The notes under the pieces are model-generated. The model was not told where the DNA came from. It ran no database searches and worked only from the letters and a program-made list of their open reading frames with translations. 64,000 bases of DNA. It comes from Polyangium fumosum (lineage in GTDB: Bacteria; Myxococcota_A; Polyangia; Polyangiales; Polyangiaceae). The DNA lies in NCBI RefSeq assembly GCF_005144585.1, contig NZ_SSMQ01000048.1, positions 32,029-96,028 on the forward strand. The letters run 5' to 3'. Made by a program: the position numbers and the translations under genes. Below are positions 1 to 7,768 of this stretch, piece by piece; position 1 is the stretch's first letter, and the number at the start of each line of letters is the position of its first letter.

Positions 1-753
1 CCCAAATCCCTCCGGCTCGCGTGGCCCTCCCGGCGCCCTCACCCGGAAGCAGCCCGCGAGCGCGGCCGGAAGCGGCGCCTGGGACCATTGCGGAGGCGGC
101 GGAGCGGGCGGCCGGAGGCGCTGGGCTTCCCGCAGTCGCCCGCAGAACCCCCCGCGCGCCTGATCTCGCTCGCAAATCTCCACGAGGATCTCGAGCTCGT
201 CGCACGCGGTCTGCGCTCCCCGCGCGCACGCCTCGCCGAGCGTCTCGATGCCCCGCACCTCCGTGCGCGGATCGAACGAGAGCCCCGATCCATACATCCA
301 GCACCCGCACATCGGGTCTCGCCCGCAGGTTTCCGCGAGCCTGGCTTCGATCCGCGCGCGATCGTCTGTGGTCGCCTCCTTTTGCTGGGCGAGCGTGAGG
401 CAACCCCAGGCGAACCCCTTTCCACACGTCATGCGCAGGAGCTCCATGCCCCGCTCCGGCTTGCCCCCCTCGTTCGGGGGCTTCTTGTGCCACTCCGCGA
501 GCGCCACGCAGGCCGCCATGTCTCCATCGCCGCAGGCCGCCTCGCACGCCTCGGGGCCCGTGCTCGCACAATCGCCGCTCTTGAGCGGGCAATCCACGAC
601 CTCGACGCCGGGCCGCGGGCGAAAGGCAATGCTCTTCTCGGCGGCGCTCGCTTTCGCGACGGGAGGCGGCGTCCCCCCGCCGCACGCTGCCGCGAGGCCC
701 CCGATCGCGAGGGCGAGCTGCACGGTTCCACGGAGCGACGCGATGGGCTTCAC
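1..753 (-). CDS. Cys-rich Sel1-like lipoprotein, 3' end cut by the window edge
   Basis: The frame is open from the window edge to a GTG at 753, so the C-terminus is missing. With this start the protein opens with a typical lipoprotein signal: Lys2 and Arg8, a hydrophobic stretch, then LAAAC and a Gly/Pro linker. AAGGA lies a few bases upstream. The body has paired cysteines spaced as in Sel1-like repeats of myxobacterial secreted proteins (for example CASTGPEACEAAC, MTCGKGFAWGC, CGRDPMCGC). The same frame stays open to an ATG at 846, which would add 31 residues before the signal; I prefer GTG because it puts the signal peptide at the N-terminus. It is divergent from the PAS-STAS gene at 914. 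No enzymatic function can be assigned. It is probably an outer-membrane-anchored protein built of disulphide-linked helical repeats. Confidence 0.7.
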   Translation of the reverse strand, partial: MKPIASLRGTVQLALAIGGLAAACGGGTPPPVAKASAAEKSIAFRPRPGVEVVDCPLKSGDCASTGPEACEAACGDGDMAACVALAEWHKKPPNEGGKPERGMELLRMTCGKGFAWGCLTLAQQKEATTDDRARIEARLAETCGRDPMCGCWMYGSGLSFDPRTEVRGIETLGEACARGAQTACDELEILVEICERDQARGGFCGRLREAQRLRPPAPPPPQWSQAPLPAALAGCFRVRAPGGPREPEGFG

Positions 754-913
754 GGGATCCTTGTATCGTTCCAGGGGGGAAACGTCGAGCGTCGGGGGCA
801 CGCCCGCGCGTTCGCGTGGCGGGATCTCCCGCACCTTTTCTGTCATCGAAGTCTTGTGTATCGCCTCACCGCCGATCTATGCTGAGCCACTTGCTCAAGG
901 GGAGGGCACGAGC

Positions 914-1804
914 ATGTATAGGCATGCGATCACGGTCTCGGACGCCGAGACCCATCTTTTGTTCGATCCGACGCGCGCCGCGCTGGAGCAGCGTATCTCC
1001 GAGCTCGAAGACAAGCTCGATGCGGCCGAGCATGGGCAGCGCCTCGAAGCGGAGCGCTTTCGGCTGACGGTCGACGGCGCTCCCATCGGGATGGCCCTCG
1101 TCGGGCTCGATGGCACCTTCATTCGCGCCAACCACGCGCTCGGCGAGCTTTTTGGCTTCGCGCCCGAGGAACTCGTGAAGGTGCGCTTCCAGGACCTCAC
1201 GCATCCGCAGGACCTGCAGAGCGACCTCGACCTCGTCGGCAGCGTGCTCCGGGGCGAGATCACGCGTTACGAGCTGCGCAAGCGATACTTCCGCAGGGAC
1301 GGCGGCGTCATCCACGCCGATCTGCACGTCTCCATGGTGCGCGACGGGCGCGGCGAGCCGCTCCATTTCATCTCGCAGATCCTCGACGTCACCGAGAAGC
1401 TGCGCGCGGAAGAGACCCTGCGCGCGCGGCTCGCCGAGCTCTCCACGCCCCTCATTCCCATTCGTGATGACGTCATGGTGATGCCGCTCATCGGCGTGAT
1501 CGATTTCGAGCGCGCGGAGCGGGTGCTCACGACCCTGCTCGCAGGTGTGAGCAAGACCGGCGCGCGCGTCGCGATCGTCGACGTGACGGGCGTAACCGCG
1601 GTGAACGAGCAGGTGGCGAGCGCCCTTTTGCGCGCCGCGCAGGCCGTGCGGCTGCTCGGCACGCGCATGATCCTGAGCGGCATTGGACCCGAGGTGGCGC
1701 GCACGCTGATCTCCATCGGCGCCGACCTGTCCGGCATCGTCACCTGCGGGAACCTGCAAGCGGCCGTCGCGCAAGCCGTCAAGCTCACGCGCCAGAGCAG
1801 CTAG
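914..1804 (+). CDS. PAS-STAS regulator (RsbR-like)
   Basis: A 296-residue cytoplasmic signalling protein. Residues about 20-48 form a coiled coil, 50-165 a PAS domain (GLDGTFIRANHALGELFGF...) with a PAC-like tail, and 175-290 a STAS domain. STAS proteins of the RsbR type are scaffold subunits of the stressosome and are phosphorylated on threonines. Here the first site is kept (Thr225 in DVTG), while the second position is Ser255 (ILSG). The start at 914 has AAGGGGAGGG just upstream; the frame is open much further upstream, but that part lacks domain similarity and overlaps the divergent lipoprotein gene. No RsbS or RsbT partner lies next to it. The STAS domain resembles the C-terminus of the large hub at 7769, so the two may feed the same system; that link is inference. 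Confidence 0.85.
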   Translation: MYRHAITVSDAETHLLFDPTRAALEQRISELEDKLDAAEHGQRLEAERFRLTVDGAPIGMALVGLDGTFIRANHALGELFGFAPEELVKVRFQDLTHPQDLQSDLDLVGSVLRGEITRYELRKRYFRRDGGVIHADLHVSMVRDGRGEPLHFISQILDVTEKLRAEETLRARLAELSTPLIPIRDDVMVMPLIGVIDFERAERVLTTLLAGVSKTGARVAIVDVTGVTAVNEQVASALLRAAQAVRLLGTRMILSGIGPEVARTLISIGADLSGIVTCGNLQAAVAQAVKLTRQSS

Positions 1805-1814
1805 CCCCGGAAGC

Positions 1815-2507
1815 TCAATCGGTCGGTCGCTCGCACTCGAAGACGTGCCCCCAGCGTGGATCGAGCGACAACCAGATCAGCGACGAGGAGGGGGAGAAGT
1901 TCCCTGTGCCCAGCGGAAGCGCGCCTTCCCAGACGCGCTCCTGGATGCATCCGTCGAGGCCGAGGTCCGCGGGGGTCGCGGCGAAGGTCGAGCCGTCGGG
2001 GCACACGAGCGTGAGGGGCAAGCCCGACATGAATGAAATCGCGGCGCCGGTCGGACCTTCGAGGACGTGTCGCCGGGGGGCGTCCGGCTTCGACGGCCCC
2101 GTCTCGGGGCCCGTGTCGTGATAACGGAAGCAGGTCTTGTTCGCGACGCGCACCTCGACGTCGAGGACCCAGGGGCTCCCTTTGGGCGCCTCGGGTCGAA
2201 ACAAGACCTCCGCGTTCGGGGCCGTGCAGGTCTTGCCGTCGCGCGCGAGCATGCCTCCGATCGGCAGAGGGCCGAGGCAGGCGTGGATCTCGCGCTTCAT
2301 CGTCTGCCAGCAGTTGTCCGTCTCGCGGAGCCATCCGCAATCGAGCGGCTTCGGGGGGTCGGTCGGGGTCGAAGGCGCGGATGCAGCGTCGGGCGGCGGG
2401 GGTGACGCGGGCGGCGCGCCCTGCGGAGCGGCGTCGCGCGCGCAGCCGGGCAGGGAAGGGGTGAGCCCGAGGAACGTAACGAGGAGGGCTTTCGAACGCG
2501 GATGCAT
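1815..2507 (-). CDS. Secreted lipoprotein of unknown function
   Basis: A 230-residue protein starting MHPRSKALLVTFLGL with an LPGC lipobox, then a Pro/Ala/Ser linker of about 35 residues and a compact domain with scattered cysteines (CGWLRETDNC, HACLG, KTCTAP, KTCFRYH, LVCPDG, GLDGCI, FECER) that probably form disulphides. I do not recognise the domain. An upstream ATG at 2552 would add 15 proline-rich residues before the signal peptide, so 2507 is preferred. It converges with the PAS-STAS gene with only 10 bp between the stop codons. Confidence 0.7.
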   Translation of the reverse strand: MHPRSKALLVTFLGLTPSLPGCARDAAPQGAPPASPPPPDAASAPSTPTDPPKPLDCGWLRETDNCWQTMKREIHACLGPLPIGGMLARDGKTCTAPNAEVLFRPEAPKGSPWVLDVEVRVANKTCFRYHDTGPETGPSKPDAPRRHVLEGPTGAAISFMSGLPLTLVCPDGSTFAATPADLGLDGCIQERVWEGALPLGTGNFSPSSSLIWLSLDPRWGHVFECERPTD

Positions 2508-2621
2508 GGGGGGTCGTGGCGCCTGAGGGGAGCGCGGGGCGGGGGTCTGCAAGAGGTTGGCAGTCCAGCTCCTTGTGCACGGCCTGGATGGATCTGCGCA
2601 AGATTTGGGAGCGGATGCCGC

Positions 2622-3647
2622 TCACCGCCCGCACGCCAGCATCGGGAGGATCGCGTCCTCGATCAGGTGCGTCGTCTGCTGGTGCATGCCGCGCATGTTG
2701 TAGTTCGTGCGGGTCACCACGACCGCCGCGTCGAGCGCCGGGAACATCACCACCGCGTTGCCACCGTTGCCGCCCATGAACCAGCCCGTCTGCGCGCCGC
2801 ACGGCGTCTGGTACGCGCGCGTCCAGAACAGGTAGCCGTAGTGCTGCTCGGGCATCGCCTCGCGTTGCACCGTCACCGCCGCGTCGACGAAGGCCGCGGG
2901 CACGACCTGCGCCTCGCCCGCCCGGCCGTGCGCAAGAACGAGCCGCGCGAGCGCCGCGAGGTCGCGCGTGCGCAGCCGCAGCCCCCCGCCCGTCATGATC
3001 TCGCCGGTCGGCGATTTCGAGAACTCCCAGCGCGTGATCCCGAGCGGCGCGAACAGGTGCTCCGCCATGAAGCGGTCGATCGGCTGGTGCGCGGCGCGCT
3101 GGACGATCTGGCCGAGCAGGAACACCCCCGCGGTGCAGTAGTGCCACGGCCCGCGCCCGCTCGCGTCACGCTGGTAGTCCGCGCGCACCGGCAGGTCGAC
3201 CGCCCAGCGCGCCCATACCTGCTTCGGGTACATCTTCTCCTCATTGCCGGGCGATGCCTCGTCGTCGTCGTTGCAATCGAGCGCCGACGACATCGTCAAC
3301 AGATCCTCGATCGTAATCGCCGCCTTGCCCGGCTCGTCATGCGTGAACGGCACGAGGTTCGCCAGGTACGTGAACGCCGGCGCGTCGAGCCCCGGCAGCG
3401 CGTGGCGCTCGATGGCGATCCCGACCGCGAGTGCGGTCAACGATTTCGTCGCCGAGCGCGTGTCATGCAGCGTCTCCGGCGTCGCGCCGGCGAAGTATCG
3501 CTCGTACTCCACCTGACCGCCGCGCGTGACGAGCACGCTCGTTGTCTTCGGCGCGTCGCCACGCGCGAGCGCCCCGGCGATGCCGTCGTAACGCGCCGGG
3601 CTGGCGCCACACCCCCACAGAAACAAGGCGATGAGCAAGATCCACAT
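2622..3647 (-). CDS. Serine hydrolase, class C beta-lactamase / penicillin-binding-protein-like, exported
   Basis: A 341-residue exported protein; the very short N-terminal signal ends in a lipobox-like LWGCG. It carries the SxxK nucleophile motif of the beta-lactamase-related family (RSATKSL, about residue 66) and the second motif Tyr in WHYCTAG. These enzymes act on D-amino-acid peptides, beta-lactams or esters; the substrate cannot be read from sequence. Several internal motifs (GLDAPAFTYL, LLTMSSALDC, GGGLRLRTRDLAALARL) match the 6-aminohexanoate-dimer-hydrolase/esterase branch, so an esterase or amidase is as likely as a lactamase. It follows the AraC gene on the same strand by about 90 bp and may be controlled by it. 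Confidence 0.85.
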   Translation of the reverse strand: MWILLIALFLWGCGASPARYDGIAGALARGDAPKTTSVLVTRGGQVEYERYFAGATPETLHDTRSATKSLTALAVGIAIERHALPGLDAPAFTYLANLVPFTHDEPGKAAITIEDLLTMSSALDCNDDDEASPGNEEKMYPKQVWARWAVDLPVRADYQRDASGRGPWHYCTAGVFLLGQIVQRAAHQPIDRFMAEHLFAPLGITRWEFSKSPTGEIMTGGGLRLRTRDLAALARLVLAHGRAGEAQVVPAAFVDAAVTVQREAMPEQHYGYLFWTRAYQTPCGAQTGWFMGGNGGNAVVMFPALDAAVVVTRTNYNMRGMHQQTTHLIEDAILPMLACGR

Positions 3648-3736
3648 GCCCTCGCCATGTCATGTCACGCCCTCCGCATCTTGTACGCGCGAAACCTCGT
3701 GCTCCGCCAGCGGGACGGTCGTCAGCGCCGTCGCAC

Positions 3737-4597
3737 CTAGCCACGGTACTGCCGGCGGTACGCGCCCGGGCTCGTCGCGAACGTGCGCGCGAACGTGCGC
3801 GTCATGTGGCTCTGGTCGACGAAGCCGCACGCCGTCGCGATCTCCGCGAGAGGCCGCCCGGTCGTGCGCACCAATTGCGCCGCGCGCTCGATCCGGCAGC
3901 GCCGCACGTACTCGCCCGGCGTGCAGCCAAAAAACCGACGGAACATGCGCGCGAGGTAGACCGGGTGCACCCCCGCCGCCGCCGCGACCTCCGCCATCGT
4001 CAGCTCGTCGCGCGACCGATCGTGCAGCACCTCGCGCGCCCGCGCGAGCCAGCGCGGCGGCCGCCGCTCCACCACATGTGCGCGGCTGAACGCGCCGACC
4101 AGCTCCAGGCACAGCGCCTCGAGCGCCAGCGTGTCGCCCCCTTGTGCTGCGGACGCCGCGATCCGGTGCGCGATCGCGAGGGCCCCCGGCTCCCACATGC
4201 GGATCGCCGCCTCGCTCGGCGCCGCCACCTCCGCCGCCTCCGCGAACCGCGCCGCCGACACGGACACCCCCGCAAACCGGCCGCAGTGCTCCGGGAACGT
4301 GTCCTCGTGCGTCGTCCCTGGCGGGTTGTAGATCAGCGCGGGCTCCGCGTGCAGGTGCCCCGCACCACGCGCCGACGACAGATAATGGCCGTCGAGCAGC
4401 AAGATGAAGTGCGCATCCTCGTGCGTGTGACGCGCGACCTGCCGCGCTGGATCCGCCGTCGCGATCGAGAGCGAGAAGCCCGCGACGTCGCGGCGCACCT
4501 CGCGCATACCGAAGAACTCACCGTGCTGCAGCGTCGGCTGGGCCACCACTTCAGGATCCGATATCGGGCGTGTATTGAATCCAAACGGGCGGAACAT
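3737..4597 (-). CDS. AraC-family transcriptional regulator
   Basis: A 286-residue protein with an N-terminal cupin-like sensing domain (HTHEDAHFILLLDG, then a Pro-Gly turn PPGTTHEDTF) and a C-terminal double helix-turn-helix (about residues 185-285) with family signatures MAEVAAAAGVHPVYLARMF and LAEIATACGFVDQSHMTRTF. It belongs to the group that senses a small molecule in a beta-barrel and binds DNA as a dimer. I chose ATG 4597 (MFRPFGFNTRP); a TTG at 4606 in the same frame is possible, and no clear ribosome-binding site separates them. It lies immediately upstream of the serine hydrolase, the likely target. Confidence 0.88.
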   Translation of the reverse strand: MFRPFGFNTRPISDPEVVAQPTLQHGEFFGMREVRRDVAGFSLSIATADPARQVARHTHEDAHFILLLDGHYLSSARGAGHLHAEPALIYNPPGTTHEDTFPEHCGRFAGVSVSAARFAEAAEVAAPSEAAIRMWEPGALAIAHRIAASAAQGGDTLALEALCLELVGAFSRAHVVERRPPRWLARAREVLHDRSRDELTMAEVAAAAGVHPVYLARMFRRFFGCTPGEYVRRCRIERAAQLVRTTGRPLAEIATACGFVDQSHMTRTFARTFATSPGAYRRQYRG

Positions 4598-4741
4598 CAA
4601 GCACAATCGCCCCGCCCCCCCAGCATCGCCACGACGGCGTTTCCACCCGCGGCGACGTGGGCGTTCAAGACGCGGGCCGCATCACGCAGCCGCTCGGGTC
4701 CTTCCGGGGCCAGCTTCGGGGAGGGCGACGTACAGGCAGGT

Positions 4742-5458
4742 TCAGGGGGCGGCCGGCGTCATGCACACCGAGACGGTCATGCTGCAGGCGTCGCAGGGCT
4801 GGTTGTGGCAGGGATCGATGCTCACCTCCTGGCACGTGCCGCCGGAGATGGGGCAATCGAAGTCGCCGGTGCAATTCGTCACGGCGAAGCAGCCCGCCTC
4901 CGGGAGGGCCGGCATCCCGCAGCCCGGGACGAGCCAGCGGCATCCTGCGTCCGCGGCGCACTCCGTCTCGTTCTTGTAGGAAACGCAATCATCGGGGGGC
5001 GGAGGATTGCAGGTCGATATGCCCTCGGTGGTCCAGACCGCGCCATCACACGAGGCCGTCTGCTCCTGCGGGCCGCAGCCGTAATCGACGGTGTAGCTGC
5101 ACGTGGTCACGTAGCTGCAAAGGGCTCCCGACGCCGGCGCTTCGGGCGGGCATGGGTCGACGGGGGGCGGATTGCACCCGCTCGTCATGTGCCATGTCCC
5201 CTCTTCGCAATAATATACCTCGACGCATGCGTTGTTGTACTCGCACGAGAGCGGCTCGGTGCACGGCGTGTTCGTGTCCGGCGGCGTCGCGGGGCACTCG
5301 GGCGTCTCGACAGGAGGCGGGTTCTCGGACTCGGTGGGAGGCGGGTTCGACGTGACGGTGGTGATACACCCAGGCAACAACACGACGGCGGTCGCGGCCT
5401 GGGCGACGGTGACGACAAAAGGCTTTCGGCGGGGCTTCTGCTTGCGGGGAAAAGACAT
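4742..5458 (-). CDS. Cys-rich secreted lipoprotein
   Basis: A 238-residue lipoprotein beginning MSFPRKQKPRRKPF, with a strongly basic n-region, a hydrophobic segment and an LLPGC lipobox (Cys about 31). A Pro/Glu/Thr linker follows, then short cysteine-rich modules (CPATPPDTNTPC, CEYNNACVEVYYC, CSYVTTCSYTVDYGC) like the Cys-rich repeats common in myxobacterial surface proteins. GAGAGGAAAACC precedes the ATG at 5458; the frame runs further upstream to 5656, but that extension lies before the signal peptide. It is divergent from the beta-helix lipoprotein at 5592, and the 133-bp gap probably holds both promoters. Function unknown. Confidence 0.75.
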   Translation of the reverse strand: MSFPRKQKPRRKPFVVTVAQAATAVVLLPGCITTVTSNPPPTESENPPPVETPECPATPPDTNTPCTEPLSCEYNNACVEVYYCEEGTWHMTSGCNPPPVDPCPPEAPASGALCSYVTTCSYTVDYGCGPQEQTASCDGAVWTTEGISTCNPPPPDDCVSYKNETECAADAGCRWLVPGCGMPALPEAGCFAVTNCTGDFDCPISGGTCQEVSIDPCHNQPCDACSMTVSVCMTPAAP

Positions 5459-5591
5459 GGTTTTCCTCTCCGGAGATGGCTCAGCATGGCGCAACCAGGC
5501 GCCAGGAGCGGTCAGGGTTCCTTGAACCTGCAACAATCGTGCACGGGCGCGCGACCTCTTGGCGTATGCTCCTGTCGGCGGCGGGAGGCGA

Positions 5592-7451
5592 ATGAAAAAG
5601 TGGAGGATTCGAATGCGTATACACCTCTTGTGGAGCATCGGTTTGGCACTGCTCATCGGGGTCGGGTGCGACGGCGCTCCGAACCCTGATGCGACGAGCG
5701 GAGGTGGCGACGGAGGTTCGGGAAATGGCAGCGGAGGCAGCGGAGGCAGCGGAGGCAGCGGAGGACCGTCGGACGATCACGAGCCGCCAACCGCGATCTT
5801 CGCCCCGGCCCTGCCGGCGTACTGGTATGTCGACGCGGGGCCGCTCTCGGCCGGCGTCGCCGGCGACGACGTCACCCACTACCGTTATGCCATCGACGAC
5901 GGCGCCTTCAGCGACGAGCAGCCGGTGGCAACGCCGATCTCGATCCCATCCGTCGCGGCCGGCAAGCGCACGCTGAAGATCATCGGGCGCGACGCGGCCG
6001 GCAACTGGCAGGACACGCCGACCCAGGCGAGCTTCCACATGGCCACGACGGGCCCGGAGCCGACGGCGTGCAAGCTCGTGGCCGACGGCGGCACGTGCGA
6101 CTTCCTCCTCACGACCTCGAGCGGCTTCTACGCGACCCCCAAGCACTTTTACGACGCGAACGGCGACGGCAACCCCGACTACGAGAAGCTCCTCGACATC
6201 AAGCCGGGCTCGAAGGTTTGCCTCCAGGCCGGCGCCTACGACACGCTGAACATCCGCGGCTTCGAGGGCAGCCCGGAGGCGCCCGTCACCCTCGTGAACT
6301 GCGGCGGTCGGGTCGACTTCGCGCACAGCCACGCCAATGCGGCGCTGGGCGTGCTCGAGTCACGTTACGTGCGCATCGTGGGCGTCGGAGCCGCGGCGGA
6401 GCCGTATGGGATCACCCTTGCCACGTCGGGGAACCAGGGCGCGAACGGCCTCGAGATCACCGACGGGTCGTCCGACATCGAGGTCGCCTTCGTCGAGGTC
6501 AAGAAGGCAGCGTACGCGGGAATCGTGGCCCGCACGAACGTGAGCTGCAAGTGGCACCGCGAATCCTTCGTGCAAGAGAACACCTTCCTCCACCATAACA
6601 ACGTGCACGATACCGGAGGCGAAGGGTTCTACATCGGCGGCTCGCATTGGGGCGCTCTGGAGCTGGTGGAGAACGGCAATGCCCAGTGCGGCGTCAACGC
6701 CGGCAATGGCACCATGGTGTGCGAGAACGACTGCAAGTTCGAGCCCGAGCTGCACGGGGTTCGGGTGTACGCGAACCGGGTGGAGAGCACCGCCGCCGAC
6801 GGCATCCAGGTCGGCAGTGCGTGGTCGGACAACGACGGCACGGTCGATTACGACACCGAGGTCTACGACAACGTCGTGATCGCCGGGGCCACCGGCGACA
6901 GCCCCTACAACTCGGGCGCCCTCGACATCAACCCCGGGACTTCGGGCCGGGTGTACCGCAACTTCGTCCGTGGCACCGACGCTTATGCGGGCCTGTTCAT
7001 CGCGGGTCCGGGCCACATCGACGTCTCCAACAACGTCATCATCACCGCGACGGACGTGGGCCTGGTGATCCAGGACAATGACGCGGGCGCGAAGAACGGG
7101 CCGTTCCGCATTCTCAACAACACGATCATCAACGACGGCCCCTACGGCATCTACATGTACCACACGCACAGCCAGGGGAACCTCTGCCACAACAACCTGC
7201 TCCTGCGCGCGTCCGAGGCCATCCACCTGCTCAACGCCAGCGTCGACTGGAAGGCGTCGAACAACGTCACGACGGGCAGCCTCGAGAGCCACTTCGTGAA
7301 CGCGGGCAAGGATGACTATCACCTCCTCTCGACGTCGAGCGCGGTCGACGCCGGGACCGACGTGTCCAGCCTGGGCCTCACCACCGACTTCGACAGGCTG
7401 CCCCGCGAGGTCGGCCCGTACGACGTCGGAGCCTTCGAATACAGGCCGTAA
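5592..7451 (+). CDS. Right-handed parallel beta-helix lipoprotein
   Basis: A 619-residue secreted protein. The signal peptide MKKWRIRMRIHLLWSIGLAL ends in a GVGC lipobox and is followed by a Gly/Ser linker with GGS repeats. Residues about 65-165 look like an Ig-like/cadherin-like module (PPTAIFAPALP...GRDAAGNWQDTP). The rest has the periodic short strands and Asn/Asp ladders of pectate-lyase-like beta-helices (VSNNVIITATDVGLVI, FRILNNTIINDGPYGIYMY, NNLLLRA). Such folds bind or cleave polysaccharides, but no catalytic residues can be assigned. ATG 5592 has GGGAGG close upstream; ATG 5613 has a better spaced GGAGGA and would still leave a complete signal peptide. The closing stretch (DFDRLPREVGPYDVGAFEYRP) is a common end of such proteins. 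Confidence 0.82.
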   Translation: MKKWRIRMRIHLLWSIGLALLIGVGCDGAPNPDATSGGGDGGSGNGSGGSGGSGGSGGPSDDHEPPTAIFAPALPAYWYVDAGPLSAGVAGDDVTHYRYAIDDGAFSDEQPVATPISIPSVAAGKRTLKIIGRDAAGNWQDTPTQASFHMATTGPEPTACKLVADGGTCDFLLTTSSGFYATPKHFYDANGDGNPDYEKLLDIKPGSKVCLQAGAYDTLNIRGFEGSPEAPVTLVNCGGRVDFAHSHANAALGVLESRYVRIVGVGAAAEPYGITLATSGNQGANGLEITDGSSDIEVAFVEVKKAAYAGIVARTNVSCKWHRESFVQENTFLHHNNVHDTGGEGFYIGGSHWGALELVENGNAQCGVNAGNGTMVCENDCKFEPELHGVRVYANRVESTAADGIQVGSAWSDNDGTVDYDTEVYDNVVIAGATGDSPYNSGALDINPGTSGRVYRNFVRGTDAYAGLFIAGPGHIDVSNNVIITATDVGLVIQDNDAGAKNGPFRILNNTIINDGPYGIYMYHTHSQGNLCHNNLLLRASEAIHLLNASVDWKASNNVTTGSLESHFVNAGKDDYHLLSTSSAVDAGTDVSSLGLTTDFDRLPREVGPYDVGAFEYRP

Positions 7452-7491
7452 GCGCATTGCCGGTCACCTCCGACACGTCGTGGGCGTAGAC

Positions 7492-7587
7492 CCCGCTCCC
7501 GCCCCCGCTCCCGCTTCCGCTCCCGCGCCCGCTCCCGCTCCCGCGCCCGCTTCCGCTCCCGCTCCCGCTTCCGCTCCCGCTCCCGCT
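7492..7587. repeat. Hexanucleotide tandem repeat (CCCGCT and variants)
   Basis: About 16 units of six bases (CCCGCT, TCCGCT, CCCGCG) fill the middle of the 317-bp gap between the beta-helix gene and the large kinase-like gene. The repeat is open in several frames and would encode Gly-Ala/Glu-Ala or Pro-Ala runs, but no start signal or domain supports translation. The rest of the gap holds nothing that I recognise. Confidence 0.8.
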
Positions 7588-7768
7588 TTTGCGTCGAGGT
7601 AGATTGATCCGTCGGAGCCCCACGGCGAACGTGCCGAGCACGTGTCGACGTGCCAACCCATCCTGCGTGCTCGCGCCTGCACGTTCGCCGCGATGATTGA
7701 CGCGGATTCCACGCGGCGTATAGCCTGGTGGTTCGGTGACGAGGGGGGGTGGCATGTGAGGCATCGAC

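Noticed and set aside
248..913. N-terminal extension of the PAS-STAS gene
   Set aside because: The open frame overlaps the oppositely oriented lipoprotein gene for most of its length and has no domain; a strong ribosome-binding site marks 914.
7464..7712. A Gly-Ala-rich small protein gene on the minus strand
   Set aside because: The frame exists only because the hexamer repeat lacks stop codons in all phases; no ribosome-binding site or homology.
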